NCBI RefSeq assembly: GCF_006517625.1
Contig: NZ_VHQI01000008.1
Location: 75,050-139,049, forward strand
Reading direction: 5' to 3'
Length of the DNA: 64,000 nt
Source: Mixta tenebrionis
GTDB lineage: Bacteria; Pseudomonadota; Gammaproteobacteria; Enterobacterales; Enterobacteriaceae
The translations under genes were made by a program, and so were the position numbers. This document shows, piece by piece, positions 1 through 9,200 of this stretch (positions are counted from its first letter, which is position 1; every line of letters begins with the position of its first letter). Below the pieces are notes generated by a model that made no database searches, had not been told where the DNA came from, and was given only the letters and a program-made list of their open reading frames with translations.

Positions 1-175
1 TGACGGCCTCATATTGCAAGCGCAGCGGCGGATGCGGGCAAGCGCCAGGGCGGCTGAAGCGCGGTTGCTACGTTACGGCGGCGGGCGCCTTACGCCCGTT
101 GGCGATGCGCGCCTGTTAAATTACGACGGCGGACGCCCGCCGGGTAGCAAGGCAGATATTCAGCCGCGCCCGTTT

Positions 176-1219
176 TCAGGCCGGCTGCGGGTAGCGCGGC
201 AGCAGAGCCAGCCGGCTGGCGGTGCGCTGAATATCATCCAGCGCTACGTCCTGGGTTAGCTCAGACGGTGAACAGGCGGTAGTGATAAATAGCTGGCATG
301 AGCGATCGTAAAGCACATCGATAAGATTAATAAATCGCTGCTGCGCGGCGGGAGAGACGCCGCCCAGCGGCGGCACATCTTCAAGCAGCCAGCGGCGGTA
401 ACGCTCGCTGAGCGTCAGATAATCCATCACCGCCGTTGGCGCCTCGCATAGCGCGTGAAAAGAGAAATGCAGCACTTCCTGCGCGGGCGAAAGCACCTGC
501 AGCGTGCGATAGCCGACCGTTAGCGCCAGCGGCGCGGCGGCGGGAACGGGAAGCGCCAGCCGCTGACGCCACGCGCCCGCGCCGGGAGGCAGCATCGCGC
601 CGGCGCTGAAGGCTTCATGCGGCTGACGTCGGCGCCTGCGGTAATCATTTTCGCCCGTCAGCGCCACCAGCGTCATATGCTGCCGCATCAGTTCGATACA
701 GGGCACAAAGCGCTGATGATAAAGGGGATTCGCCAGCAGATTCTCCGGCGGATGGTTGGAGGTGGCCACCAGCAGTACGCCGCAGCGAAAAAGCTGCGCC
801 AGCAGCGGCTTGATCAGCATCGCATCGCCGATATCGTGCAGATGAAACTCATCAAAACAGAGCAGCTGACAATCACCGATGCTAGCGGCAATCGCCGCTT
901 CCACGCTGCGGCCGCCGGCAATCATCTGATGCAGTTCACGAAAGAAAAGGTGAAAATGCACGCGCTTTTTTTGCTGCAGCGGCGCCCAATGGAAAAAGGC
1001 GTCAACGATAAACGTCTTCCCCCGTCCCGGCGGCCCCCAGACGTACAGCCCGTCGCCGCAGGCGCCGCGCGCTGTTCCCGTCAGCAGCGGCGCAATCAGC
1101 GTTTCCAGCTGGATTATCAGCCGTTGCTGCCACTCATCCAGCACCATCGCTTTCTCTGCCGCCGTGCGCTGCATCAGCTGCTGAAAAGCCGTTTCGCTTT
1201 GGCTGGCCGGCTGGGTCAT
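176..1219 (-). CDS. AFG1/ZapE-family P-loop ATPase
   Basis: A 347-residue AAA-type ATPase of the AFG1/ZapE family. Visible are a Walker A motif GPPGRGKT (residues 62-69) and a Walker B region LLCFDEFHLHDI near residue 120, followed by the sensor-like VATSNHPPENL. E. coli ZapE (375 aa) acts at the division ring and its mitochondrial relative Afg1 in protein quality control; the role here is not shown by sequence. Compared with E. coli ZapE as I recall it, the match is clear in the ATPase core and weak outside it, so this may be a second, divergent paralogue and not the housekeeping copy. It stands alone, with a long untranslated space upstream. The ATG follows a plausible ribosome site (AGGAGAATG). 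Family assignment is firm; cellular role is not. Confidence 0.85.
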   Translation of the reverse strand: MTQPASQSETAFQQLMQRTAAEKAMVLDEWQQRLIIQLETLIAPLLTGTARGACGDGLYVWGPPGRGKTFIVDAFFHWAPLQQKKRVHFHLFFRELHQMIAGGRSVEAAIAASIGDCQLLCFDEFHLHDIGDAMLIKPLLAQLFRCGVLLVATSNHPPENLLANPLYHQRFVPCIELMRQHMTLVALTGENDYRRRRRQPHEAFSAGAMLPPGAGAWRQRLALPVPAAAPLALTVGYRTLQVLSPAQEVLHFSFHALCEAPTAVMDYLTLSERYRRWLLEDVPPLGGVSPAAQQRFINLIDVLYDRSCQLFITTACSPSELTQDVALDDIQRTASRLALLPRYPQPA

Positions 1220-1955
1220 TTCATTCTCCTGTAGCCAGTGGCGGCTGGCCCGCCATCATAACCTGTAGCGTCGCACGCAGCGGCAAAGAACCGCGCGCAG
1301 AACGATGCCGCGGTAAACCATAAGCTTTCCTGCTGTACGCCGCGCCGGCGCGAGAGCCGGTATCTTTCCCGGCAGCATAGCGCACGCCGGGCGATTTATT
1401 TACGTTTTCCGGTAACGCCCGGCGATATCATTCCAGCCATTGCCAGAAAATCCGGCCGGTTATTGCTGCGCTATGGCGCAACTCAGAAAAGACTGATATT
1501 TACCGCACGACGTTAACCAACGCTGACAGCAGCGCCAGAACAAACATAACAATAACAAAAATAAAACATTTAACCAACAACTTCCTCATTATCAATGGCT
1601 GAATTCCGCAAACGCCTCTCATCAATTACGCCAAAAGCAATTTTTTTTAGCGCTATTTCGTCCAATTAGCCTGAGAAAAAAAGCGCTGTTTTACAAAAAA
1701 TTACAGGTAACGTTTGGCACTCTTCTGTTATGCAGACCTTATCGGCGCCCGGCAAATAAATACCTCAAAATCACAATTATTTATTTAATTTTAATTCTAA
1801 AAGAAAGTATTTCCTCACTAATTAAATAGCCGCCTGAAATTAGGCTATTGACAAAATTCAGCAACAGCTTAAAATTCATCATGTATATATATACAGTAGT
1901 ACGTACTAAAGTAGTCTGGAAAAGTATTTTCAAATTTCACGTTAAGGAATAACGC
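1220..1955. promoter_or_regulatory. Intergenic region upstream of the flavoprotein gene, with a 12-bp palindrome
   Basis: No gene is seen in these 736 bases. The right half is AT-rich, as expected of a promoter for the gene starting at 1956. A perfect 12-bp palindrome TAGTACGTACTA lies at 1897-1908, just after a run of alternating TA, and ends 47 bases before the start codon. It could be an operator for an unidentified regulator. A ribosome site (AAGGAA) lies at about 1944-1949. Confidence 0.4.
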
Positions 1956-3566
1956 ATGACTGTGACTAATAAAGCACTCGCTTCACTTCCGCTTTCAAAA
2001 ACCTATATTGACTTCGAAAACTGGTCGAAAGAAGTGACCGGTAAAGATCTCGTCTGCTGCGCGCCGCGTAATGCCGATGAGTTAGTTACCCTGGCAAACT
2101 GGGCCTATAAAAATGGCTATACGGTACGCGCCGTCGGCTTCAAACATAACTGGTCGCCGCTTACTATCGCTAACGGTAATCAGAATGAAAAAGTGATTCT
2201 GGTCGACTTAACCCGCCACCTGAATAAGGTCACCATTACTAAAGGCGAGAGCTACGGTTATTTTACCGCTCAGGCCGGTATTGATATGGAAACCCTGTTA
2301 ACCAAGCTGGAGAAAAAAGGCTACGGCTTCTATTCCACGCCGGCGCCGGGCGACCTGACGCTGGGCGGCATCCTGACTATCGATGGACACGGTACCTGTA
2401 CTCCGGCCAATGGCGAAACGAAAAAGCCTGGCGGCACCTACGGCACCGTCAGTAACGCGATTATGGCGATGACTATCATGGCCTGGAATGAGCAGAAACA
2501 GTCCTACGAGCTGAAAACCCTGCAGCGTAACGATCCGGAAATCGCGCCTTATCTGACCGCTCTCGGCCGCACGCTGGTTTACGATGTCACCATGCAGGTG
2601 CCGGTAAACGATAAAATGCGCTGCGAAAGCATCGTGGATATTCATATCGATGAGCTGTTCGCTCCCGAAACCAAGCCGGGCATGCGTACCATGGAGTATT
2701 ATCTCAATACCTGCGGGCGCGCCGAAGCCATCTGGTTCCCGTTTACTGAATATCCGTGGATGAAAACCTGGACAATATCACCGAAGCGTCCGCGCAACGT
2801 GAAGCAGGTCAACTCGCCCTTTAACTATTCGTTCTCCGATCAGGTGCCGGTGCAGATCTCCGATCTGATCAAGTCCATCACCAACAATAAGGCTGACCTT
2901 ACGCCGGCGTTGGGTAACATGGAAATGGAGCTGGTGAAGTTTGGTCTGCGCGAAACGCTGACCAGCGATCTCTGGGGCTGGAGTAAAAACCTGCTGCTCT
3001 ATGTTCGTCCCGACACGCTGCGCGTTACCGCCAACGGCTACGCAATTATCACCAGCCGCGCCAAAGCTCAGCGCGCCATCCATGACTTTATCCAGCAGTA
3101 TCTGAAGATGGTGGATGAATATAAAGCCCGTAACTCTTACCCGATGAGCTGCGCCATTGAAATCAGGGTTACCGGGTTGGACAAACCTGAGGATTCAGTA
3201 GTGCCCGGCGCCGTTACGCCTGCGCTCTCCGCCGCTCGCCCGGTTGAAGGCCATCCGGAACGTGACGTGGCTATCTGGATCGATAACCTGACCATGCCCG
3301 ATACGCCGGACGCGCTGCAGTTCTATATCGAAATGGAAGAGTGGGTGTTTAACCACTACAACACGCCGGATTCAACCGTACGTGTTGAGTGGAGTAAAGG
3401 CTGGGGCTACGGCGAAAAAGGCGCCTGGACCAGTGAAAAAATGTTGACCAGCGTCGTTCCTTCCTGCTATCCGGACTGGAACAAAACTATCGACATTTTT
3501 GACAAAAACGATCCGCATAAGATCTTTACGTCGCCCTTTATGCGCAAGCTGTTGGTTAAACGCTAA
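1956..3566 (+). CDS. FAD-linked oxidase, cholesterol-oxidase type II / vanillyl-alcohol oxidase superfamily
   Basis: A 536-residue flavoprotein. The N-terminal third is an FAD_binding_4 (PCMH) fold, with LTLGGILTIDGHGT at about residues 135-147; His145 sits where the covalent-FAD histidine lies in cholesterol oxidase II of Brevibacterium. The remainder fits the cholesterol-oxidase substrate-binding domain (known family architecture, PF09129-like). The likely chemistry is oxygen-dependent oxidation of an alcohol, but the substrate cannot be read from sequence, and sterol use would be surprising in an enterobacterium. Unlike many secreted relatives, no signal peptide is visible: the protein starts MTVTNKALAS, suggesting a cytoplasmic enzyme. 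It is monocistronic, with a clear ribosome site (AAGGAATAACGC) before the ATG and a terminator just downstream. Family fairly sure, substrate unknown. Confidence 0.8.
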   Translation: MTVTNKALASLPLSKTYIDFENWSKEVTGKDLVCCAPRNADELVTLANWAYKNGYTVRAVGFKHNWSPLTIANGNQNEKVILVDLTRHLNKVTITKGESYGYFTAQAGIDMETLLTKLEKKGYGFYSTPAPGDLTLGGILTIDGHGTCTPANGETKKPGGTYGTVSNAIMAMTIMAWNEQKQSYELKTLQRNDPEIAPYLTALGRTLVYDVTMQVPVNDKMRCESIVDIHIDELFAPETKPGMRTMEYYLNTCGRAEAIWFPFTEYPWMKTWTISPKRPRNVKQVNSPFNYSFSDQVPVQISDLIKSITNNKADLTPALGNMEMELVKFGLRETLTSDLWGWSKNLLLYVRPDTLRVTANGYAIITSRAKAQRAIHDFIQQYLKMVDEYKARNSYPMSCAIEIRVTGLDKPEDSVVPGAVTPALSAARPVEGHPERDVAIWIDNLTMPDTPDALQFYIEMEEWVFNHYNTPDSTVRVEWSKGWGYGEKGAWTSEKMLTSVVPSCYPDWNKTIDIFDKNDPHKIFTSPFMRKLLVKR

Positions 3567-3629
3567 CGCCCGGCAATCATCATTGCCATCAATCACGAAA
3601 GCAGGCGGCCTCACCCACCTGCTTTCAGC

Positions 3630-3657
3630 AAAAAGGCCTGTTTAACAGGCCTTTTTT
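3630..3657. terminator. Bidirectional intrinsic terminator between the flavoprotein and microcin-like genes
   Basis: AGGCCTG paired with CAGGCCT around a 5-base loop, with A-run before and T-run after, so it can end transcription arriving from both convergent genes. Confidence 0.85.
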
Positions 3658-3669
3658 AACCAGCTGGCG

Positions 3670-3969
3670 TTATTTCCACCACTGCGCATTCCAGTGATAG
3701 TTTACCCAGCTATCGTCGCCGCCGAGGATAATCCCTACGGAAGCAATGGCTTTCATAATGGTAAAGCCGATCAAGTCAGCGGCAACGTGGATAATACCAA
3801 TGCCCACCGCATCAAAAACGGTACCCACAGAAGAAATTAATGGGGTATTCAAAAAATCATTAAACAGCTTCACGCCGAAAATAATACCGTTACCAACCAG
3901 CGCCAGACCATCGCCAATTAACCCAGACCCGGCTACTTGCTCAACTTCAGCAAAAGTCAGTTCACGCAT
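3670..3969 (-). CDS. Small peptide with double-glycine-type leader; microcin/bacteriocin-like
   Basis: A 99-residue protein that opens MRELTFAEVEQVAGSG, closely resembling class II microcin leaders (microcin V begins MRTLTLNELDSVSGG as I recall it). Such leaders are cut after a GG/GA/GS pair by a peptidase-containing ABC exporter. The predicted mature part (about 83 residues from GLIGDG) is Gly- and Ile-rich and hydrophobic, with two or three possible helical membrane segments, and ends in a Trp-rich tail (NAQWWK). This fits a pore-forming peptide. No immunity gene, exporter or accessory protein is adjacent, so export would need a CvaAB-like system encoded elsewhere. Ribosome site AAAGGAGTTTATT precedes the ATG. 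Known: leader class. Inferred: antibacterial role. Alternative: another exported peptide using the same secretion route. Confidence 0.6.
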   Translation of the reverse strand: MRELTFAEVEQVAGSGLIGDGLALVGNGIIFGVKLFNDFLNTPLISSVGTVFDAVGIGIIHVAADLIGFTIMKAIASVGIILGGDDSWVNYHWNAQWWK

Positions 3970-4290
3970 AATAAACTCCTTTTCAACTCGTCCTGTTTAT
4001 TCTTACTCGTCAGTTAACATCTGACTTAACATTTTTAAACGACAACCGAAGGGATACTATAACGTTAGCTTTACAACGATATCGTATTTTTACTAATTTC
4101 CCCTCTTTCCCCGGAAAATGACTTTTTGCAAAATTGATTTTCCAGGTTATTTCCAGATGATTTACTGCCTGTCCTGTCAATTAAAAATCGATCGGCAAAC
4201 CAGCTATGCCTGCGCATTCAGGCGACTCGCAGAGAAATAATTCAGGACGAATATCATCATCCGCCAGTAGGTATAAAGAACACCGTCTGT

Positions 4291-4482
4291 CGGCAGGAGC
4301 GCCATTATGGCCGCCCCAACGATGCCATAATTAATAGCCGCTAATCCGGCCCGCCGGCAGGGGCGCCATTATGGCCGCCCCAACAGTGACATAATTAATG
4401 GCCGCTAATCCGGCCCGCCGACAGGGGCGCCATTATGGCCGCCCCAACGATGCCATAATTAATGGCCGCTAATCTGGCCCGC
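4291..4482. repeat. Three tandem copies of a 64-bp repeat
   Basis: Three direct copies with a period of exactly 64 bases: the core GCGCCATTATGGCCGCCCCA starts at 4299, 4363 and 4427. Each copy can form a hairpin around CCATTATGG flanked by GGGGCG/CGCCCC. The third copy runs over the last codons and the stop of the pirin gene, so the repeat supplies its C-terminus. Confidence 0.9.
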
Positions 4483-5190
4483 CAGCGTCGCCGGCGCCTG
4501 CAGATCTACCAGCAAGCAGAGCAGGATAGCGTCACGACTGGCTTCAATCGGCGGCAGCCGGTTTAAACCATCGCTTAGCGCATCGCCTTTGCCAAGCCGT
4601 TCGCCGCCAACGCTAATCGTCCCCTCCGCCACGTAAAGCCATTGCGCCAGCCCAGGGCGGCAGGGCGCCTCGGTTACCGCCTGTTTCGCCAGACGAATAT
4701 CCCAGGCCCAAACCCGTTGCCGCAGCGTCAGCGGCGCCGCTTCACCCTGCGGCCCAGCCAGCAGCGTCCACGCGCCTTCAACTATGCCTTGCGGCCGCGC
4801 CATAAACTGCACGCGCCCTTCTCCACCAGCCTGTTGCGGCCGGATAAAGATTTGCAGCATTTCCGTATCCACAATCGGAGCGGATTCTTCATGCTCTACA
4901 CCTTCGCCGGCGCTAATCAGCATTATTTTTTTCGCGGAGAGCGGCGTGCGCTCGCCGTGCCGATCTTCATGGAACAACGAACCGCGCCAGACGTAATGCA
5001 GAATTTCATCATTTACGTGCTGATGCATGGCGATCCGCGCGCCGCTTTTCAGCTGCATATGGTCGACGATGGCCAGCGGTCCGAAGGCGCTGGCGTTACT
5101 CGCCGCATCTGCCTCACCGGGGCGCATGCGTCTGATGGTAAAAGGGCCATATTCAAACAGCTGTATCGGGCTGGCACGCATGATATTCAT
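4459..5190 (-). CDS. Pirin-family bicupin protein
   Basis: A 243-residue pirin (YhhW-like, two cupin barrels). The metal-binding cupin signature is visible as MHQHVNDEILHYVWRG, followed by SAGEGVEHEES, i.e. two His, a Glu and a later His as expected for a mononuclear metal site. Bacterial pirins include quercetin 2,3-dioxygenases, but many have no known substrate. I chose the ATG at 5190 (MNIMRASP) because a strong AGGGGGAA ribosome site lies 5-12 bases upstream; a TTG start at 5232 would add 14 poorly conserved residues. The last residues (QISGH) are encoded by the third copy of the 64-bp repeat, so the natural C-terminus may have been altered. Monocistronic as far as visible. Confidence 0.85.
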   Translation of the reverse strand: MNIMRASPIQLFEYGPFTIRRMRPGEADAASNASAFGPLAIVDHMQLKSGARIAMHQHVNDEILHYVWRGSLFHEDRHGERTPLSAKKIMLISAGEGVEHEESAPIVDTEMLQIFIRPQQAGGEGRVQFMARPQGIVEGAWTLLAGPQGEAAPLTLRQRVWAWDIRLAKQAVTEAPCRPGLAQWLYVAEGTISVGGERLGKGDALSDGLNRLPPIEASRDAILLCLLVDLQAPATLAGQISGH

Positions 5191-5278
5191 TATTTCCCCC
5201 TTCGCTATGGCGCGGCTGACGCCGCCGAACAACCATGACGCCCGCAGGCGCCATGTATCAAGGCTCTGCGGCGCCGGG

Positions 5279-5488
5279 TTATTTCGTCAGCTCGGCGGTC
5301 ATATGCACGCCGTTATTGAAGTTCGCTTCGGTAATTTTGTAGCCGGCGCCCTGCTGCTGCGCCTGCGCTGCAATTTTCGCCTCCGCTGCATCCAGCGTCA
5401 GCGCGCTGGCGGTCACGCTCTCCGCCAGGCTGGCGAATGAAAGCGTAGAGAGCACTACAGCGGCAGCAAAAAATTTGATGTTTTTCAT
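5279..5488 (-). CDS. DUF1471 (BhsA/McbA/YdgH-like) small exported stress protein
   Basis: A 69-residue precursor: signal peptide MKNIKFFAAAVVLSTLSFASLA (cleavage after SLA), then one DUF1471 domain with the typical pattern of an Ala/Glu-rich helix and a strand ending GYKITEANFNNGVHMTAELTK. Family members (BhsA, McbA, YhcN, YdgH) are periplasmic or outer-membrane proteins induced by stress and linked to biofilm and surface properties; which one this is cannot be told. Single gene, with ribosome site AAGACCTT less than ideal. Confidence 0.85.
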   Translation of the reverse strand: MKNIKFFAAAVVLSTLSFASLAESVTASALTLDAAEAKIAAQAQQQGAGYKITEANFNNGVHMTAELTK

Positions 5489-6274
5489 AAGGTCTTTCCC
5501 GTGTATTTAAAATTTTTTGAGGCGATTTGCCTCGATGAAGCAATAGTAGGCGGGAAAGAGAGGATTAAAAAGCGGAAGGATTTGCTAAAAACATTCATAA
5601 AAATTGAATAAGATTGTACATAGCGAATTGTACGATTTTCCCGTCGCTGTTTCGTCAGTGCGCGTTTAACGCCAACGCAACCCATAATGCCCTGCTGCGC
5701 CAGGTGATTTGCCGCTACACATCTGTTTAGCGCAGCAGGTTGTACGCTGGTCGCAATTGCAACCAGCGACAGGCAAAAAATTGTCTGCCAGTACCGCAGC
5801 GCCCTGCTGCTGGCTCAACGGCTTAACAGCATTTTCCCGCAGCCATCGCGCTAACGGCCTGGCCCTGTTGCCGCTGCGCTGACCATAGCAAAACACTAAA
5901 CAAAACTAATCAATAAACAGACAAAAAACAGCAATAGCCTTAAAAGATCCGGCTAAAAGCCCCGAAAATTGCGCATAACAGCGCCTGCTCTATACTTCAG
6001 TTAATAGATTACTTAACTAAATTATTTAATATAATAAATATAACAAGCGAAGCCGCCAAACCGTTCTGGCGACTGCCGCGCCGCTCTGCCCTCTCATTAT
6101 CGCCCTTATCTTTCACAGCATGTACGGCATTACCCGCCGACATTTTGCCAAAAAATGTTAGCCGCATACGAAGCAGCGCACAGGCTCCATGCCGCTTTTC
6201 CTGCTTTTTTATTTGGCTTTAACAGTTGCGCTCGCTGGCCGCTACTCTGACGGGCGGAGCGCAGGAGAACGGTA
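5489..6274. other. Intergenic region between the DUF1471 gene and the fusion gene
   Basis: No convincing gene. It must hold the promoters of the divergent neighbours; an AT-rich block at about 6000-6045 is the best promoter candidate for the gene starting at 6275. Short open frames here lack ribosome sites and any recognisable similarity. Confidence 0.5.
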
Positions 6275-9200
6275 ATGATACCTTTCGCATCATTCTGGCA
6301 GGCAGGTTACGAAGGCGCAGATCATATCAACCCGCACGGCGAGCCGCTGGCGATGAACGAAACCAATGCTCACCTGGCGCGCGCCGGCGAGGATTACGCC
6401 GCGCTGGCAGCATTTAATATTGCAACGGTGCGGGAAAGCGTCGGCTGGCGCCTGACGGATCGCGGCGGCGAATATGACTTTTCCTCACTCGACAGCCGGC
6501 TGCAGGCGGCGCAGAAGCACAATATCCAAATCATCTGGACCCTGTGCCACTACGGCTGGCCGGACGATCTCGATCTGTTTTCCGCCGATTTTATTCCGCG
6601 CTTCGCCGCGTTTTGCGCCGCCGCGGCCCGTTACCTCGCCCCCTGGTCCGCACAGCCGCCGATCTACTCGCCGATTAATGAAATCTCTTTTCTGAGCTGG
6701 GGCCTAGCCGTCGGCCTTTTCGCCTGCCGCAACCTGCCGCAGCCCGATCCCGCCGACGCCTGTAAGCGCCGGCTGGTGCAGGCTACGCTGGCCGCCTGCG
6801 ACGCCATCTGGCAGGCCGACAGCCGGGCGCGCATTCTGCACAGCGATCCCATTATCCATATTATCGCCAGCGAACAGACGCCGGAGGCGATGCAGGACGC
6901 CCGCTCACACAGTAACGCGCAGTATCAGGCATGGGACATGCTGAGCGGCAGGCTGGCGCCGGAGCTGGGCGGCGCGCCGCGCTATCTCGATCTGATCGGC
7001 GCGAATTACTACCACGATAACCAGTGGGAGTTGCCTTCAATGGCGCGCCTGTACTGGCATCTTGGCGACCGCCGTCGCCGCCCGCTGCACCAGATGCTGG
7101 CAGATCTGCACCAGCGCTACCGGCGCCCGCTGCTGCTGGCGGAAACCAGCCACGTCGGCAGCGGACGCGGCGCCTGGATTCGCGACGTCGCCGCGCAGCT
7201 GGCTCAGGCGCAGCTGGCGGGCGTGGATCTGCGCGGCGTCTGCCTTTATCCCATCCTTGACCGGCCCAAATGGGAAGATCTCACCTTCTGGCCGCGCAGC
7301 GGCCTGTGGGATCTCGACCGCGACGGCCCCGATCCTTTTCTTCGCTTAATCAGTAAGCCTTACGCGACGGCGTTGCGCGAAGCGCAAAAAACGCTTGTTA
7401 ACTTTCAGTCGTTCACTCCTCCGGCAGCGGAGAATAAGGAAAATGGTATGCAGCAAAAAACTTTGATCGTGTTTAGCCACCTGCGCTGGGGCTTTGTTTT
7501 TCAGCGTCCGCAGCATTTGCTGTCGCGCCTGGCGCAGCACTATCGCGTGCTGTTTATTGAAGAGCCGATTTACGATGCGCAGCCGGCATCGCTTCACTAT
7601 TCCACGCCCGCGCCAAACATCACCGTAATCCAGCCCCATACGCCGATAGCCGCCCCCGGCTTCCACGACGATCAGATCGCCGCCCTACAGCTGCTGCTGG
7701 CGGAGCTGGTTGATGAGCAGCAGCAGCCGGTTGTGTGGTTCTATACGCCGATGGCGCTGCCGCTGCTGACGCCTTTTACCCCGTCGCTGGTGATCTACGA
7801 CTGTATGGATGAGCTTTCTGCCTTTAATCAGGCGCCGCGCCAGCTTCAGCAGCGTGAATCGGCGCTGATGACGCGCGCCGATCTGGTGTTTACCGGCGGT
7901 TCCAGCCTGTATGAGGCGAAAAAGCACCGGCATCACGCCGTGCACTGTTTTCCCAGCAGCGTCGACGCGGCGCACTTTGAACAGGCATTGGATCGTAGCA
8001 ACGGCCATCCGCTTCAGCAGGCGCTGCCGGCGACGCGGCTCGGCTACTACGGCGTGATCGATGAACGTCTCGATCTGGCGCTGGTAGCGGCGCTGGCCGA
8101 TGCCCATCCTGAATGGCAGCTGGTAATGGTTGGCCCGGTGGTGAAAATCGATCCGGCTACCCTGCCGCAGCGCGCCAATATTCACTGGCTGGGCCAGCAG
8201 CCCTACGAGGCGCTGCCGCAGCTGCTGGCCGGCTGGGATGTCTGCCTGATGCCCTTCGCCCTGAACGCCTCTACCCGCTTTATCAGCCCGACCAAGGTAC
8301 TGGAGTATATGGCCGCCCGGCTGCCGATTGTCAGCACGGCGATCGCCGATGTAGCGCGCCACTATGCCGAGCTGGTAGCGATCGCTTACTCCACGCAGGA
8401 GTTTATTCACGCTTGCGAACGCGCGCTGACGATGGCGGCGGCAGATCGCGCCCGGCTGGCGCAGCAGATGCAGGCGGTAGTCGCCGCCACCTCCTGGGAC
8501 GCCACGGCGCAGCAGATGTATAGCCTGATGGAAAAAGGCGCGGCGGCGGCGCGCGCTCCAGCGCCGGATATCACGCCGGTGATTGCCGATGAGGTGCAAC
8601 AGGTTACGCGGCGGCTGAACCCGGCAGCCGAACAGCTTTCGGTGGTGCCCTGCCTGATTATCGGCGCCGGCCCTACCGGCCTCAGCGCCGGCTATCACTA
8701 CGGCAAAGGGGCCGTGGTGCTGGAGAAAAACGCCGCGCCGGGCGGCTGGTGCCGCTCGCTGAACGACAAAGGCTTCACCTTCGACTATGCCGGGCACATT
8801 ATGTTTTCGCAGGACCCCTATGTGCTGCAAATGTATGAAATGCTGCTTGGCGATAACCTGCACTGGCAGATGCGCGAGGCCTGGATCTATAACGAGGGCG
8901 GAGCATACACGCGCTATCCATTCCAGGGCGCGCTGCACGGCCTGCCTGCCGAAGTAATTAAAGAGTGTATTCTCGGCGCGATTGAGGCGCGCTACGGCGA
9001 GGCGGCGAACGCGGCGGCAGCCCCCGCCGCAGCGCGCGACTGCTGCGCCGACGGCGTGGTGCCGGATGGCGAGGCCTGCGTGCAGCAAACGGCAACCGGC
9101 CAGACGGAGAACTTCGAGCAGTTTATCTACAAAACCTGGGGGCGCGGCATCGCTAAATATTTCGCCCTGCCCTATAACAAAAAGCTCTGGACGCTACCGC

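Noticed and set aside
5666-5896. Minus-strand 76-codon frame between the DUF1471 and fusion genes
   Set aside because: No ribosome site, no recognisable similarity, Cys/Arg-rich chance-like translation.
7685-9088. Minus-strand frame of 467 codons inside the fusion gene
   Set aside because: Arg/His/Gln-rich translation typical of antisense in GC-rich genes; the plus strand carries clear enzyme motifs.
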